Assembly (NCBI RefSeq): GCF_004118155.1
Contig: NZ_SAIQ01000005.1
Location: 62,001 to 126,000 of the forward strand
DNA: 64,000 nt
From: Edaphocola flava
GTDB lineage: Bacteria > Bacteroidota > Bacteroidia > Chitinophagales > Chitinophagaceae
Direction: 5' to 3'
Translations under genes and position numbers: made by a program
Shown here: positions 52,480-61,693 of the stretch, piece by piece
How the letters are laid out: each line of letters opens with the position of its first letter
How positions within the stretch are numbered: position 1 is the stretch's first letter
The notes under the pieces: generated by a model
What the model was told of the DNA's origin: nothing
Seen by the model: the letters and a program-made list of their open reading frames with translations, nothing else
Databases searched by the model: none

Positions 52480-53447
52480 AGAAAATATCCGTTATCATAC
52501 CCGTTTACAATGCGGCCAAATATCTGAAGATTTGTCTGGATAGTATATTACAGCAAACCTATGACCATTTAGAGATACTATTGGTTAATGACGGCTCTAC
52601 GGATGATTCTTTAGCCATAGCCATTTCTTATGCAGAACAGGACGACCGATTTACGGTAATTGATCAGGAAAATCAAGGGGCCTCGGCTGCCAGAAATCAG
52701 GGATTGCTTCATGCAACCGGAGATTATATCGGATTTGTTGATGCTGATGACTGGTTAGAACCTGGTTATTTTCAGGGGCTCTCTGCTGGATTTGTAGATG
52801 ATGCTGATCTGATCTGTTGCGGTTATTTCGACCATTCAATACACGGTACGTATGTCCCTGTCAATGATTTTCTGCACGCTGGTACTTTGCAGGATCGTTC
52901 TGTACTCACCCAAACCCTCTTAAAAGGCACGGCTGGTGTACCTTGGGCCAAATTGTTTAGACTGTCGATTATCAGGGAACATAATATCAGGTTTCATTCA
53001 GATATTAAAATGTCAGAAGACCTTATATTTAACCTTGAATATGCACAATACGTTAGGAAAGCAGCTATTATCCCTAAATATTTATACCATTATAACCGGT
53101 TAAATGAACAAAGTTTATCAGCTAAAATAGAAGAGTCCTATATAGACTCATATGTGATGGTTAATGGAAAACTGGATGCATTGCTGCGCAAAACTGATAT
53201 GGCTGAAGAGGAAAGAATGCAGTATCTGAAACAACGGATGGAAGCTTTTCTTTTACGAATGTGCAGTGATATTACAAAAGATGAAAAGCTATCGTTAAGG
53301 CAAAAGAAACAACGCATAAGCAATTTACTAACACACCAGGTATTTCAAAATCTAAAACCGCAAAATGCCACCTGGCTCTTCTTAAAACAACTATTGCAAT
53401 CAAAAATGCAGCAATTAAAGGCCAAAGCAAAAAATATATGGAAATAA
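52476..53447 (+). CDS. Family 2 glycosyltransferase
   Basis: The 323-residue protein begins KISVIIPVYNAAKYLKICLD, has LLVNDGSTDDSLAIA, GASAARNQGLLHATGDYIGF and VDADDWLEPG (metal DxD). An additional polar C-terminal helical part (about 230-320; LRKTDMAEEERMQYLKQRME) is typical of capsule GT2s. It is joined to the preceding GT4 gene by ATGA and to the next by a ten-base overlap. Sugar unknown. Confidence 0.92.
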   Translation: MKKISVIIPVYNAAKYLKICLDSILQQTYDHLEILLVNDGSTDDSLAIAISYAEQDDRFTVIDQENQGASAARNQGLLHATGDYIGFVDADDWLEPGYFQGLSAGFVDDADLICCGYFDHSIHGTYVPVNDFLHAGTLQDRSVLTQTLLKGTAGVPWAKLFRLSIIREHNIRFHSDIKMSEDLIFNLEYAQYVRKAAIIPKYLYHYNRLNEQSLSAKIEESYIDSYVMVNGKLDALLRKTDMAEEERMQYLKQRMEAFLLRMCSDITKDEKLSLRQKKQRISNLLTHQVFQNLKPQNATWLFLKQLLQSKMQQLKAKAKNIWK

Positions 53448-54493
53448 CAGTAAAGCAATCAAACCAGCTAAAGGCCTTAGCGATACTCTTTATGCTGTTT
53501 TTGCATCTTTTTAATACATTGAATTTTCAAGGCCTATTTACTCCATTGGTATTTATTGGAGAAAAGCCTTTAGTGTACTATTTATCCTTATTTGGAGATA
53601 CCTGTGTACCAGTCTTCTGTTTTGTGTCCGGGTATGGCTTGTATTATAAATACACAAAAAAGCCTGAGACCTATCTGAGGGATAACATGACCAGGCTGAA
53701 AAAGATATACCTTAATTACTGGGTTATCCTGCTGTTATTTGTAGTAGGACTCGGTCTGGCATTGGGGCAGACTGAATTTGTTGGCTCCTGGACGAGGGTC
53801 TTATTCAATGCCAGTGGTATCATCAATTCATATAACGGGGCCTGGTGGTTTCTGCTTATATATATATTGCTTGTGCTTACCTCTCCACTTTATTTTCGTT
53901 GGGTAAGCAGGAGTAACCCTTATTTGATTTTAGGGGTCTCAACTGTTCTGTATATAATTGCATTCTACTTCAGAGTATATAGGCCTAGCACTTCAGAGTA
54001 TGCAACAGTGCAATGGTTACATAATGAAGCATCTTTGTTTGGGACCAGTTTTCTTCCTTTTATTACAGGAGCAGTTTCATTATCTATGAAGTGGCAAACT
54101 AATCTGACCGTAAAGCTGCAACAAATAAAATATAAAAGCCTGCTGTGTGCTACAGGTATAATAGGCCTGGTTGTATTGCATGCTATAGTGCCCAATTTTA
54201 TTATTGCACCCTTCCTGGCAATACCATTTATATTCCTGTTTCTTCAGGTGAAATGGCCTGGTTGGGTCAACTCACTGCTGGATTTTATAGCACCTCATGC
54301 AACCAATATGTGGCTTGTGCACATGTTCTTCTATATTACATATTTTCCCGATTTTATTTTTGGCTTTAGGTATATACCCCTGATCTTTCTAGCTTTAGTA
54401 ACCTGTAGCATTGCAAGTTCATTTATAATAAATCTCCTGATTACATTTATAGGTAAATTGTTCGAAAATAGAGGAATAACTAAAGTAGCCTAG
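53438..54493 (+). CDS. Acyltransferase family 3 membrane protein (OafA/WecH-like)
   Basis: The 351-residue protein has about ten membrane helices and starts NQLKALAILFMLFLHLFNTL, the position where OafA-type enzymes carry their RxxH-like catalytic segment; here the His (FLHLF) is kept. Further segments PVFCFVSGYGLYYKYTK and GAWWFLLIYILLVLTSPLYF fit the family. It likely O-acetylates sugars of the glycan. It overlaps the GT2 gene by ten bases; this makes a second acyl-modification gene in the locus besides the MBOAT pair. Confidence 0.87.
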   Translation: MEITVKQSNQLKALAILFMLFLHLFNTLNFQGLFTPLVFIGEKPLVYYLSLFGDTCVPVFCFVSGYGLYYKYTKKPETYLRDNMTRLKKIYLNYWVILLLFVVGLGLALGQTEFVGSWTRVLFNASGIINSYNGAWWFLLIYILLVLTSPLYFRWVSRSNPYLILGVSTVLYIIAFYFRVYRPSTSEYATVQWLHNEASLFGTSFLPFITGAVSLSMKWQTNLTVKLQQIKYKSLLCATGIIGLVVLHAIVPNFIIAPFLAIPFIFLFLQVKWPGWVNSLLDFIAPHATNMWLVHMFFYITYFPDFIFGFRYIPLIFLALVTCSIASSFIINLLITFIGKLFENRGITKVA

Positions 54494-54519
54494 GCCACAC
54501 TAATGTAAAGCCGTATCGT

Positions 54520-54527
54520 TACTTTTG
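54520..54527 (+). promoter_or_regulatory. -7 element before the GT4 gene at 54546
   Basis: TACTTTTG fits TAnnTTTG. The ATG at 54537 is only ten bases on, so the second ATG (54546) is the better start if this promoter is used. Confidence 0.4.
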
Positions 54528-54545
54528 CAGGGCTAAATGACATCA

Positions 54546-55631
54546 ATGAAGAAAATATTATATATTACTAATGGTATCAATGGCTCTGGCGGATTGGAGC
54601 GTGTGCTATCCATTAAAACAACTGTATTGTCAGCGCAATTTGGCTATGAGGTACACATCCTGGTATTAAATGAAGCCTGGAGAAATCCGTTTTATGCTTT
54701 TGCACCGGGTGTCAGAATGCATACTATTTCAGTAAGTGGCAATCCTTTGCAATATATAAAGCAGTATCGTAATGGGATTAAAGCCATTGTGCAGGAAGTG
54801 CAGCCTGATGTTATATCTGTTTGTGATGATGGTCTTAAAGGCTTTTTTGTACCACAGATACTCCGTCATTCTACGATTCCGGTAATATACGAGCGACATG
54901 CATCGGTGCTGATTGATCAGCAGCAAGGACTTAAAGCTAAGGTGATGCAAGGATTGATGAAGCGTTTGGCAGGAGGCTTTGATGCTTTTGTAGTATTGAC
55001 TCAAAATAATCTTAATGAATGGCCTGTAAACAATAATCTTAAAGTCATTCCCAATCCCCTTACTTTCTATCCTGAACAGGTTTCGGATACCCTGGCTCCT
55101 AAACTGATTGCCGTAGGGTCACATTCATATAATAAAGGCTATGACCTGTTGCTGCAGGTATGGAAAGGGCTACAAGATATTTTTCCAGAGTGGGAGTTGC
55201 ATATTTATGGCCGCATAGATAATGCGCAGACTTATCCTGTTATGGCGAAGGCACTTGGTGTTGCCAATACCGTACATTTTCACGAGCCTGATCCTGAGAT
55301 TATGCTGCGATATCAGGAATCATCAATCATGGTCTTGCCCTCCCGATCCGAAGGTTTCGGTATGGTACTTATAGAAGCAATGGCCTGCGGGCTGCCTTGT
55401 GTCAGCTTCGACTGTCCTTCCGGGCCCCGGGATATTATTGCTCATGGAGAGGACGGTTTTCTGGTGCCGCCAGGAAATGTCGGAGAAATGACTGAGCGAT
55501 TAAAGGAATTAATGGCAGACGGCAAACTACGTAAGGAGATGGGACAGCTGGCTCGTAAGCAGGTACAGCGTTTTCTGCCGGAACGGGTGATTGGTCAATG
55601 GGATCGCTTATTTAAACAATTAATCAAATGA
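54546..55631 (+). CDS. Family 4 glycosyltransferase
   Basis: Start at 54546 (MKKILYITNGINGSGGLERV) gives 361 residues; an ATG nine bases earlier (54537) is possible. GT-B core: LIAVGSHSYNKGYDLLLQVW, LHIYGRIDNAQTYPVMAKAL, PSRSEGFGMVLIEAMACGLP and the domain end FLPERVIGQWDRLF. Close relative of the genes at 51337 and 55628. It overlaps the next gene by four bases. Confidence 0.93.
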   Translation: MKKILYITNGINGSGGLERVLSIKTTVLSAQFGYEVHILVLNEAWRNPFYAFAPGVRMHTISVSGNPLQYIKQYRNGIKAIVQEVQPDVISVCDDGLKGFFVPQILRHSTIPVIYERHASVLIDQQQGLKAKVMQGLMKRLAGGFDAFVVLTQNNLNEWPVNNNLKVIPNPLTFYPEQVSDTLAPKLIAVGSHSYNKGYDLLLQVWKGLQDIFPEWELHIYGRIDNAQTYPVMAKALGVANTVHFHEPDPEIMLRYQESSIMVLPSRSEGFGMVLIEAMACGLPCVSFDCPSGPRDIIAHGEDGFLVPPGNVGEMTERLKELMADGKLRKEMGQLARKQVQRFLPERVIGQWDRLFKQLIK

Positions 55632-56752
55632 GAGTAATATTCTCGACAGATCAGGTATACCTGCATGGAGGTATCGAAAGAGTTATGGCCTTAAAGGCTA
55701 ATTATATCGCTGCACTGCCGGGGATGGAAGTACATATTGTCACAACCGAACAACAGGGGCATCAGCCCTGCTTTGAGCTTGATAGTCGTATACAGCTGCA
55801 CGATCTCTCAATAAATTATGACCGGAGCAAAAGCTACTTCTCCTTTTCTAATATAAAAAAGGCATTTGGACATTATCGTAAGTTAAAACATACATTTAAA
55901 GTATTACAACCAGATGTCGTAATTGTCTGTAATTACGCTTTTGATTTCTTTTTCATGCCTTTTCTATATTCCAGGGCAGCAAAAGTCAAAGAATTTCATT
56001 CTTCAAGATACTTTGAGCAGCAAGCTCGTCAGAATACAAAGTCGTTTTTAAGAAAAATATTATATAAGCTTACAGATTATATTGAGGGGAAATATGATGC
56101 GATTATCGCATTGAATAAAGATGAAAAGCAGTATTACAATGCGAACAATGTTGTTGTTATTCCGAATCCGATAGCTATCCCGGATCAATTACCTGTGGTA
56201 CATAAAAAAACATGGGCCATTGCTGCCGGGCGTATTGCACCGGTCAAAGGTTTTCAATACCTAATTGAAGCCTGGGGCAAAGTACATCAGGTACTACCTG
56301 GTTGGGAATTGCATATTTATGGAGATAGCTATCTGGATACACAACAAAAATTAGCGTCTCAGGTACAGCAGGCTGGCCTGGATGATGTTGTGCTTTTTAA
56401 GGGTGTGGCATCTGACATGACTTCGATATTTCCAGAATATAGTATGTATGTAATGAGCTCAGAGACAGAGTGTTTTCCGATGGTACTCTTAGAATCACTC
56501 GCAGTAGGGCTTCCTATAGTTAGTTTTGACAGTCCTAATGGTCCGCGGAATATTATTGTCAACAAGGAGGACGGACTGTTGGCTATATATAAAAATATAG
56601 ACGACTTGGCCGAAAAAATAATATTTTTGGCACAAAATCCTCAAATCGGAGCCCAAATGGGGCAAAAAGCAAGGGAAAATGTACAGCGTTTCGAACTGGG
56701 GCGTGTTATGGACCTCTGGCTGAACTTATTTGATAGGATTATAAAAAAATAG
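55628..56752 (+). CDS. Family 4 glycosyltransferase
   Basis: The 374-residue protein has YLHGGIERVMALKANYIAAL, then WAIAAGRIAPVKGFQYLIEA, LHIYGDSYLDTQQKLASQ and SSETECFPMVLLESLAVGLP. The usual EGF triplet is ECF here, with the donor-binding Glu of E-x7-E kept (E...E in LLES). Part of the run of adjacent GT genes; the polymerase gene follows 13 bases later. Sugar unknown. Confidence 0.92.
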   Translation: MRVIFSTDQVYLHGGIERVMALKANYIAALPGMEVHIVTTEQQGHQPCFELDSRIQLHDLSINYDRSKSYFSFSNIKKAFGHYRKLKHTFKVLQPDVVIVCNYAFDFFFMPFLYSRAAKVKEFHSSRYFEQQARQNTKSFLRKILYKLTDYIEGKYDAIIALNKDEKQYYNANNVVVIPNPIAIPDQLPVVHKKTWAIAAGRIAPVKGFQYLIEAWGKVHQVLPGWELHIYGDSYLDTQQKLASQVQQAGLDDVVLFKGVASDMTSIFPEYSMYVMSSETECFPMVLLESLAVGLPIVSFDSPNGPRNIIVNKEDGLLAIYKNIDDLAEKIIFLAQNPQIGAQMGQKARENVQRFELGRVMDLWLNLFDRIIKK

Positions 56753-56765
56753 ATTCATTATTGGT

Positions 56766-57848
56766 ATGTTATTATTAATTCCTCCACAGCTATATACACA
56801 GATATACTATCACATATTACTGCTGGTATTGCTGGGGCTCGTCATACAGTTAATATCTACCGATATTCAAAATATGAAATCGATCGGTGCGGTGAGCCTG
56901 ATCGGGTACCTTCTTTTTGTTGGGGTAACCCTGTATCTGGGCCTTCGACCCAATCCAAGAGCATATGGTGACTCCTACTTCTATGGACACTCCTTTGAGA
57001 TGCAGCGACTTGGATTGGTACAATATAGGAGCAGTGACTGGGCTTTCAGTGCATTTTTGAAGTTCTCCACCAGTACCATGACATTGGAGCAGTTCTTCCT
57101 GGCCATAGACATTATATATGTGGTGCCCTGTTTTATATTCAGTAAGAAATACTTCAAAACCTACTGGTTTTACGCTTTCTTTATGTTTGTGGGCTCCTTT
57201 TCCTTCTTCAGTTATGGCACGAATGGCCTGCGGAATGGTATGGCTACAGCACTCTTTATATTTGCGCTATGCTTTTATGAACGAAAGTGGCTGATGTTTA
57301 TCATTATGTATATAGCCATAGGTATACATGCATCAATATTAATCCCCCTGATTGGATTTGTTGTAGCATTGTTCTATAGCAATACTAAATACATCCTTAT
57401 TGCCTGGCTTTGCTTTATCCCGCTTTCTTTGGTCAGTGGAGGGGTATGGGAATCTCTTTTCAGTGGTTTTATCGATGATGGCCGTTCTGCATATCTTGGA
57501 CAGGGTAATATTGATACGCAAACCGTCAGAGGGTTTCGCTGGGACTTTATCCTGTATTCAGCAATGGGTATATTTGCCGGATACTACTTTATTATCAAAG
57601 AAAAGTTTACAGAGAAATTCTATGTACATCTGTACAATACCTTCGTTATCGCCAACGGATTCTGGATCCTTGTAATCCGGGCAAATTATAGTAACCGTAT
57701 CGCCTACCTTTCCTGGTTCCTGATGGCTCCTGTTATTATCTACCCAATGGTGAAAATGAAGTTCTGGAAAAACCAAAATGTTGTATTGGCTTCCGTCATC
57801 TCCATATATTATTTATTTACCTACTTCATGCTTGTTATTAAAGGATAA
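56766..57848 (+). CDS. EpsG-family membrane protein, likely Wzy-type polymerase
   Basis: The 360-residue protein has about ten membrane helices and the EpsG signature: LGLRPNPRAYGDSYFYG early and GSFSFFSYGTNGLRNGMATA in the middle (the NG(L)R-G segment that marks EpsG/Wzy-like polymerases of the O-antigen ligase superfamily). It probably joins repeat units on the periplasmic side. That is unexpected beside an ABC-type exporter, which normally carries a finished chain. It overlaps the next gene by one base. Confidence 0.85.
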   Translation: MLLLIPPQLYTQIYYHILLLVLLGLVIQLISTDIQNMKSIGAVSLIGYLLFVGVTLYLGLRPNPRAYGDSYFYGHSFEMQRLGLVQYRSSDWAFSAFLKFSTSTMTLEQFFLAIDIIYVVPCFIFSKKYFKTYWFYAFFMFVGSFSFFSYGTNGLRNGMATALFIFALCFYERKWLMFIIMYIAIGIHASILIPLIGFVVALFYSNTKYILIAWLCFIPLSLVSGGVWESLFSGFIDDGRSAYLGQGNIDTQTVRGFRWDFILYSAMGIFAGYYFIIKEKFTEKFYVHLYNTFVIANGFWILVIRANYSNRIAYLSWFLMAPVIIYPMVKMKFWKNQNVVLASVISIYYLFTYFMLVIKG

Positions 57849-58762
57849 TGGAAAAAACACTTACGATATTTACACCGGCCTTTAACAGAGCACACACGCT
57901 GCCCCGGTTATATGAGAGTTTATTGCGACAGACCAGTACTGATTTTGAATGGCTTATTGTAAATGACGGCTCTTCAGATGACACAGAGGTACTTGTACAA
58001 AAATGGATTTCAGAGGCATTAATCCCTATCCGTTATGTACACCAGCAAAACCAGGGCATGCATGGAGCACATAATACTGCTTATAAACATATTGTAACGG
58101 AACTGAATGTATGCATAGATTCGGACGATTATATGCCGGATAATGCGGTAGAGATAATTGTGCACTTCTGGAGGCAGCACGGCAATGAAAAATATGCCGG
58201 CCTTATCGGATTGGATCAGATGATGGGAGGAGGACTTATTGGTGCTGCCTTCCCTGAAGATGTAAAGGAAACAACCCTTCTTGGTTATTATGAAGGTGGT
58301 GGCAGCGGAGATAAAAAACTGGTATACCGTACCGAAATCATAAACCGCTATCCTGAGTATCCGATCTTTAGCGGGGAAAAGTATGTAGGACTTGCATATA
58401 AATATTACCTGGTTGACCAGGATATGCCCTTGCTGGTGTGTAATGAAGTACTGTGTATTGTCGAATATCAGCAGGACGGATCAAGCTTCAGCATGTTCCG
58501 CCAATACTGGAACAATCCTAAAGGATTTGCATTTTACCGCAAAGAGCGCATGAAAGTGGTCTCATCTGCTAAAAGAAGATTTATAGAGAATATACACTAT
58601 GTATCCAGTGCCCTGATGGCCGGAGAAAAACAATTTATCACACAGTCTCCTTTTCCAGTCTATACCATTTTAGCCCTCCCATTCGGTTGGTTACTGAAGC
58701 AGTATATCGGCTACAAAGTGCGTAAAGGCGCAAAAATGAATTTTAATAAAACCGGATCCTGA
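57848..58762 (+). CDS. Family 2 glycosyltransferase
   Basis: The 304-residue protein has LTIFTPAFNRAHTLPRLYES, LIVNDGSSDDTEVLVQKW, QNQGMHGAHNTAYKHI and CIDSDDYMPDNAVEI (SDD metal motif). The C-terminal part has a basic amphipathic stretch (LKQYIGYKVRKGAKM) that might bind the membrane. Start and stop overlap its neighbours by one base each, tight operon. Sugar unknown. Confidence 0.92.
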   Translation: MEKTLTIFTPAFNRAHTLPRLYESLLRQTSTDFEWLIVNDGSSDDTEVLVQKWISEALIPIRYVHQQNQGMHGAHNTAYKHIVTELNVCIDSDDYMPDNAVEIIVHFWRQHGNEKYAGLIGLDQMMGGGLIGAAFPEDVKETTLLGYYEGGGSGDKKLVYRTEIINRYPEYPIFSGEKYVGLAYKYYLVDQDMPLLVCNEVLCIVEYQQDGSSFSMFRQYWNNPKGFAFYRKERMKVVSSAKRRFIENIHYVSSALMAGEKQFITQSPFPVYTILALPFGWLLKQYIGYKVRKGAKMNFNKTGS

Positions 58763-59856
58763 TGAAAGTACTGCAGATTATTAATAGTCTAGGTACCGGT
58801 GGGGCTGAAAAGCTCTTGCTGGATACCATTCCTCGTTATGTTGCACAGGGAATTGAAATGGATATATTATTGCTGGATAGTAAAAAGACCCCTTTTTTCC
58901 AGCAGCTGGAAGCCCTCAAATGCTGTAATATATATCATGCGGCAAAAGATAACAGCGTGTATAGCCCGAGACATATCAGAGCTATTATCCCGTTTCTGAA
59001 AAAATATGACCTTGCCCATGTGCACCTTTTTCCAGCACAATACTGGGCTGTGCTGGCAAAGAAACTATCCGGAGCAAGTATTAAACTGATCTTCACCGAA
59101 CATAATACGACGAATAGGAGACTCGAACATCCACTCCTGCGCAGGATTGATAAATTGTTATACCAGTACTATGATCGCACAGTATGCATCACTTCCGGTA
59201 TACGAGATGTGCTGATCAAGCATACAGGTTTGCCACAGGCCCGGTTCCCGGTTATTGAAAATGGAGTAGACCTGGCCCAGATCAAAGAGGCTATGCCTAT
59301 GCCTAAATCAGCTATTCAGAAACAATTAAAGGATGAAGATAAACTGTTCATACAAGTTGCCGGTTTTCGCGAGCAGAAAGATCAGGCGACCCTGATCCGG
59401 GCATTAACACATTTACCTCAGCATGTAAAATTACTATTGGTTGGAGATGGCATAACCCGTCCGACCTGCGAGGCCCTGGTGGATACACTGGGACTCAGAG
59501 ACCGGGTTTTATTTCTGGGGCAACGTACCGATGTAGCCCGCCTCCTGAAATCTGCCGATATTGTTGTACTCTCTTCTCATTATGAGGGACTCTCTTTGTC
59601 CAGTATAGAAGGTATGGCTTCTGGTAAGCCATTTGTGGCCAGTAATGTGCCCGGGCTTAAGGAAGTTGTAGGTGGGGCCGGTCTGCTGTTTGATCAGGGC
59701 GATGACGCAGGCCTGGCTGGAGTATTATCAAAATTAATAGAAAATAAAGAATGGTATAACCAGGTAGCCACACAATGTGTGCAGCGAGCAGAGCAATACG
59801 ATATTCAGAAAATGGTAAACCAACATATAGAACTGTATGAATATATCTGCTCCTAA
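58762..59856 (+). CDS. Family 4 glycosyltransferase
   Basis: The 364-residue protein has QIINSLGTGGAEKLLLDTIP, then FIQVAGFREQKDQATLIRAL, LLLVGDGITRPTCEALVDT and SSHYEGLSLSSIEGMASGKP (E-x7-E). The next gene starts inside it, with an overlap of 20 bases, so translation is coupled. Sugar unknown. Confidence 0.92.
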   Translation: MKVLQIINSLGTGGAEKLLLDTIPRYVAQGIEMDILLLDSKKTPFFQQLEALKCCNIYHAAKDNSVYSPRHIRAIIPFLKKYDLAHVHLFPAQYWAVLAKKLSGASIKLIFTEHNTTNRRLEHPLLRRIDKLLYQYYDRTVCITSGIRDVLIKHTGLPQARFPVIENGVDLAQIKEAMPMPKSAIQKQLKDEDKLFIQVAGFREQKDQATLIRALTHLPQHVKLLLVGDGITRPTCEALVDTLGLRDRVLFLGQRTDVARLLKSADIVVLSSHYEGLSLSSIEGMASGKPFVASNVPGLKEVVGGAGLLFDQGDDAGLAGVLSKLIENKEWYNQVATQCVQRAEQYDIQKMVNQHIELYEYICS

Positions 59857-61000
59857 GCCCAAAATTATTCGTACTGCAACGATCGCACTTTCCCTGGATT
59901 ACCTGCTCAAGGGGCAGCTTGCTTTTTTGAATCAAAATGCAGCAGTAATTGCAGTTTCCGGTCAGGATCATCATCTCGATACCGTTAGGGAACGGGAGGG
60001 CGTGCGTACTGTAGATATATCCATGCAGCGATCGATCAGTCCGCTGAAAGACCTGATTTCCCTGATAAGATTATATAAATTATTTCGCAGAGAAAGACCC
60101 GATATAGTACATTCCATCACTCCAAAGGCGGGTCTGCTCAGTATGCTCGCCGCTAAGATGGCTGGGGTGCCGGTGCGTATACATACATTTACGGGGCTTA
60201 TATTCCCTTCTAAAAAAGGGGTATTTCAAAAGCTGCTGATCCAGATGGATCGAATACTGTGCCATGCCGCCACACACATTATACCGGAAGGGCAGGGTGT
60301 GTTACAAGACCTGAAAGCCTATAATATTACTCGTAAGCCAATAGCAGTGTTGGCCAATGGAAATGTAAATGGGCTGGATACCGGCTTTTTTGATCCGGTA
60401 AAGATCACGGAGCAGGAAAGGAACGATTTAAGAAATGCTTTAGGCATACAACCCGGAGATTTTGTATTCATCTTTGTTGGTAGGCTGGTACGCGACAAAG
60501 GCATTAATGAACTGGTGGCCGCTTTTGATGAGGTATCCAATGCCGGGGAAAATATAAAATTACTACTTGTTGGACCTTACGAGGAAGAACTGGACCCTTT
60601 ATTGCCGGAAACGAAGCAGAAAATCGAACAGAACAGCCATATCATTACAGTAGGCTTTCAGAAAGATGTACGTCCGTACATGGCTATAAGTCATGTCTTA
60701 GCTTTTCCCAGTTACCGGGAAGGTTTTCCTAATGTCGTTTTGCAGGCCGGGGCCATGGAGCTCCCTGCTATAGTAACCAATATAAATGGTTGTAACGAAA
60801 TTATTGAAGAGGGTGTAAATGGCTTGTTAATACCGGTTGGCTCTGCTGCAGCCTTAGCCTCCGGAATGTTGCAATTATTTAAAAACAAAGAGCAGTACTA
60901 CAAGATTAGGCTGAAAACCAGGAACCTGGTCGTTTCCCGTTACCGGAATGAAGAAGTCTGGCATGCGATACAGGCATTCTACCAAAAACTGTTATCATAA
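59837..61000 (+). CDS. Family 4 glycosyltransferase, PglA/CapM-like
   Basis: The 387-residue protein has the PglA-type pattern: RTATIALSLDYLLKGQLAFL, DIVHSITPKAGLLSMLAAKM, RIHTFTGLIFPSKKG, PIAVLANGNVNGLDTGFF, and FPSYREGFPNVVLQAGAMEL, where the second Glu of E-x7-E is Gln, as also in relatives of this subgroup. Such enzymes often add the second sugar onto an undecaprenyl-linked first sugar, fitting the PglC-like gene 84 bases on. The overlap of 20 bases with the previous gene suggests coupling. Confidence 0.9.
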   Translation: MNISAPKPKIIRTATIALSLDYLLKGQLAFLNQNAAVIAVSGQDHHLDTVREREGVRTVDISMQRSISPLKDLISLIRLYKLFRRERPDIVHSITPKAGLLSMLAAKMAGVPVRIHTFTGLIFPSKKGVFQKLLIQMDRILCHAATHIIPEGQGVLQDLKAYNITRKPIAVLANGNVNGLDTGFFDPVKITEQERNDLRNALGIQPGDFVFIFVGRLVRDKGINELVAAFDEVSNAGENIKLLLVGPYEEELDPLLPETKQKIEQNSHIITVGFQKDVRPYMAISHVLAFPSYREGFPNVVLQAGAMELPAIVTNINGCNEIIEEGVNGLLIPVGSAAALASGMLQLFKNKEQYYKIRLKTRNLVVSRYRNEEVWHAIQAFYQKLLS

Positions 61001-61054
61001 TGTAATCATATAGCCATAAGCAGGGTAGAATAGCGTCGAATATGTAAAAAAGAT

Positions 61055-61062
61055 TACATTTG
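61055..61062 (+). promoter_or_regulatory. -7 element before the PglC-like gene
   Basis: TACATTTG fits TAnnTTTG, 23 bases before the start at 61085, in an 84-base gap. An AAGGAG Shine-Dalgarno-like run at 61068-61073 follows, unusual among genes here. Confidence 0.5.
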
Positions 61063-61084
61063 CAAAAAAGGAGATTATAGTATT

Positions 61085-61693
61085 ATGTATATAACTGTGG
61101 GAAAAAGAGTCATAGACCTTACGGTTGCATTGTTCGGTTTTGTGTTACTTTCCCCTGTCTTTGTACTGGCTACTATACTCTTGTTTTTTGCCAATCAGGG
61201 TAAGCCATTCTTTTTTCAGAAGCGTCCGGGCAAGAAAGGCGAAATCTTCAGCATTATCAAGTTCAAAACAATGAATGATAAGAAGGATGCGCAAGGAAAC
61301 TTGTTGAGTGATGCTGAACGGATGACTGCAGTAGGCAGTTTTGTAAGAAAAACATCTATAGACGAAATCCCCCAGTTGCTCAATGTTATTAAAGGCGATA
61401 TGAGTCTGATCGGACCCAGGCCTTTATTAGTAGAGTATCTGCCTTTATATAGTAAAGAGCAGGCGCGGAGGCATAATGTTCGTCCCGGTATTACGGGCTG
61501 GGCACAGGTTAATGGCCGAAATGCTATATCCTGGTCTCAGAAGTTTGCCTATGATGTTTGGTATGTAGACCATGTATCTCTTGGTCTTGACCTGAAAATA
61601 GCCCTGAAAACTATTCAGAAAGTATTCAAATCCGAAGGCATCAGTGCTACAGGATCGGTTACCATTGAGAAATTTAAAGGAGAGACTGAGTAA
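61085..61693 (+). CDS. Undecaprenyl-phosphate sugar phosphotransferase (PglC/WcaJ C-terminal type)
   Basis: The 202-residue protein is a small monotopic phosphoglycosyl transferase: N-terminal membrane segment KRVIDLTVALFGFVLLSPVF, FFFQKRPGKKGEIFSIIKFK, TSIDEIPQLLNVIKGDMSLIGPRP and NVRPGITGWAQVNGRN. It transfers a sugar phosphate from a UDP sugar to undecaprenyl phosphate, the first step of glycan assembly. It has no N-terminal extra membrane domain, so PglC-like. The acetyltransferase gene starts one base after its stop. It has its own promoter and a strong ribosome site. Confidence 0.94.
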   Translation: MYITVGKRVIDLTVALFGFVLLSPVFVLATILLFFANQGKPFFFQKRPGKKGEIFSIIKFKTMNDKKDAQGNLLSDAERMTAVGSFVRKTSIDEIPQLLNVIKGDMSLIGPRPLLVEYLPLYSKEQARRHNVRPGITGWAQVNGRNAISWSQKFAYDVWYVDHVSLGLDLKIALKTIQKVFKSEGISATGSVTIEKFKGETE

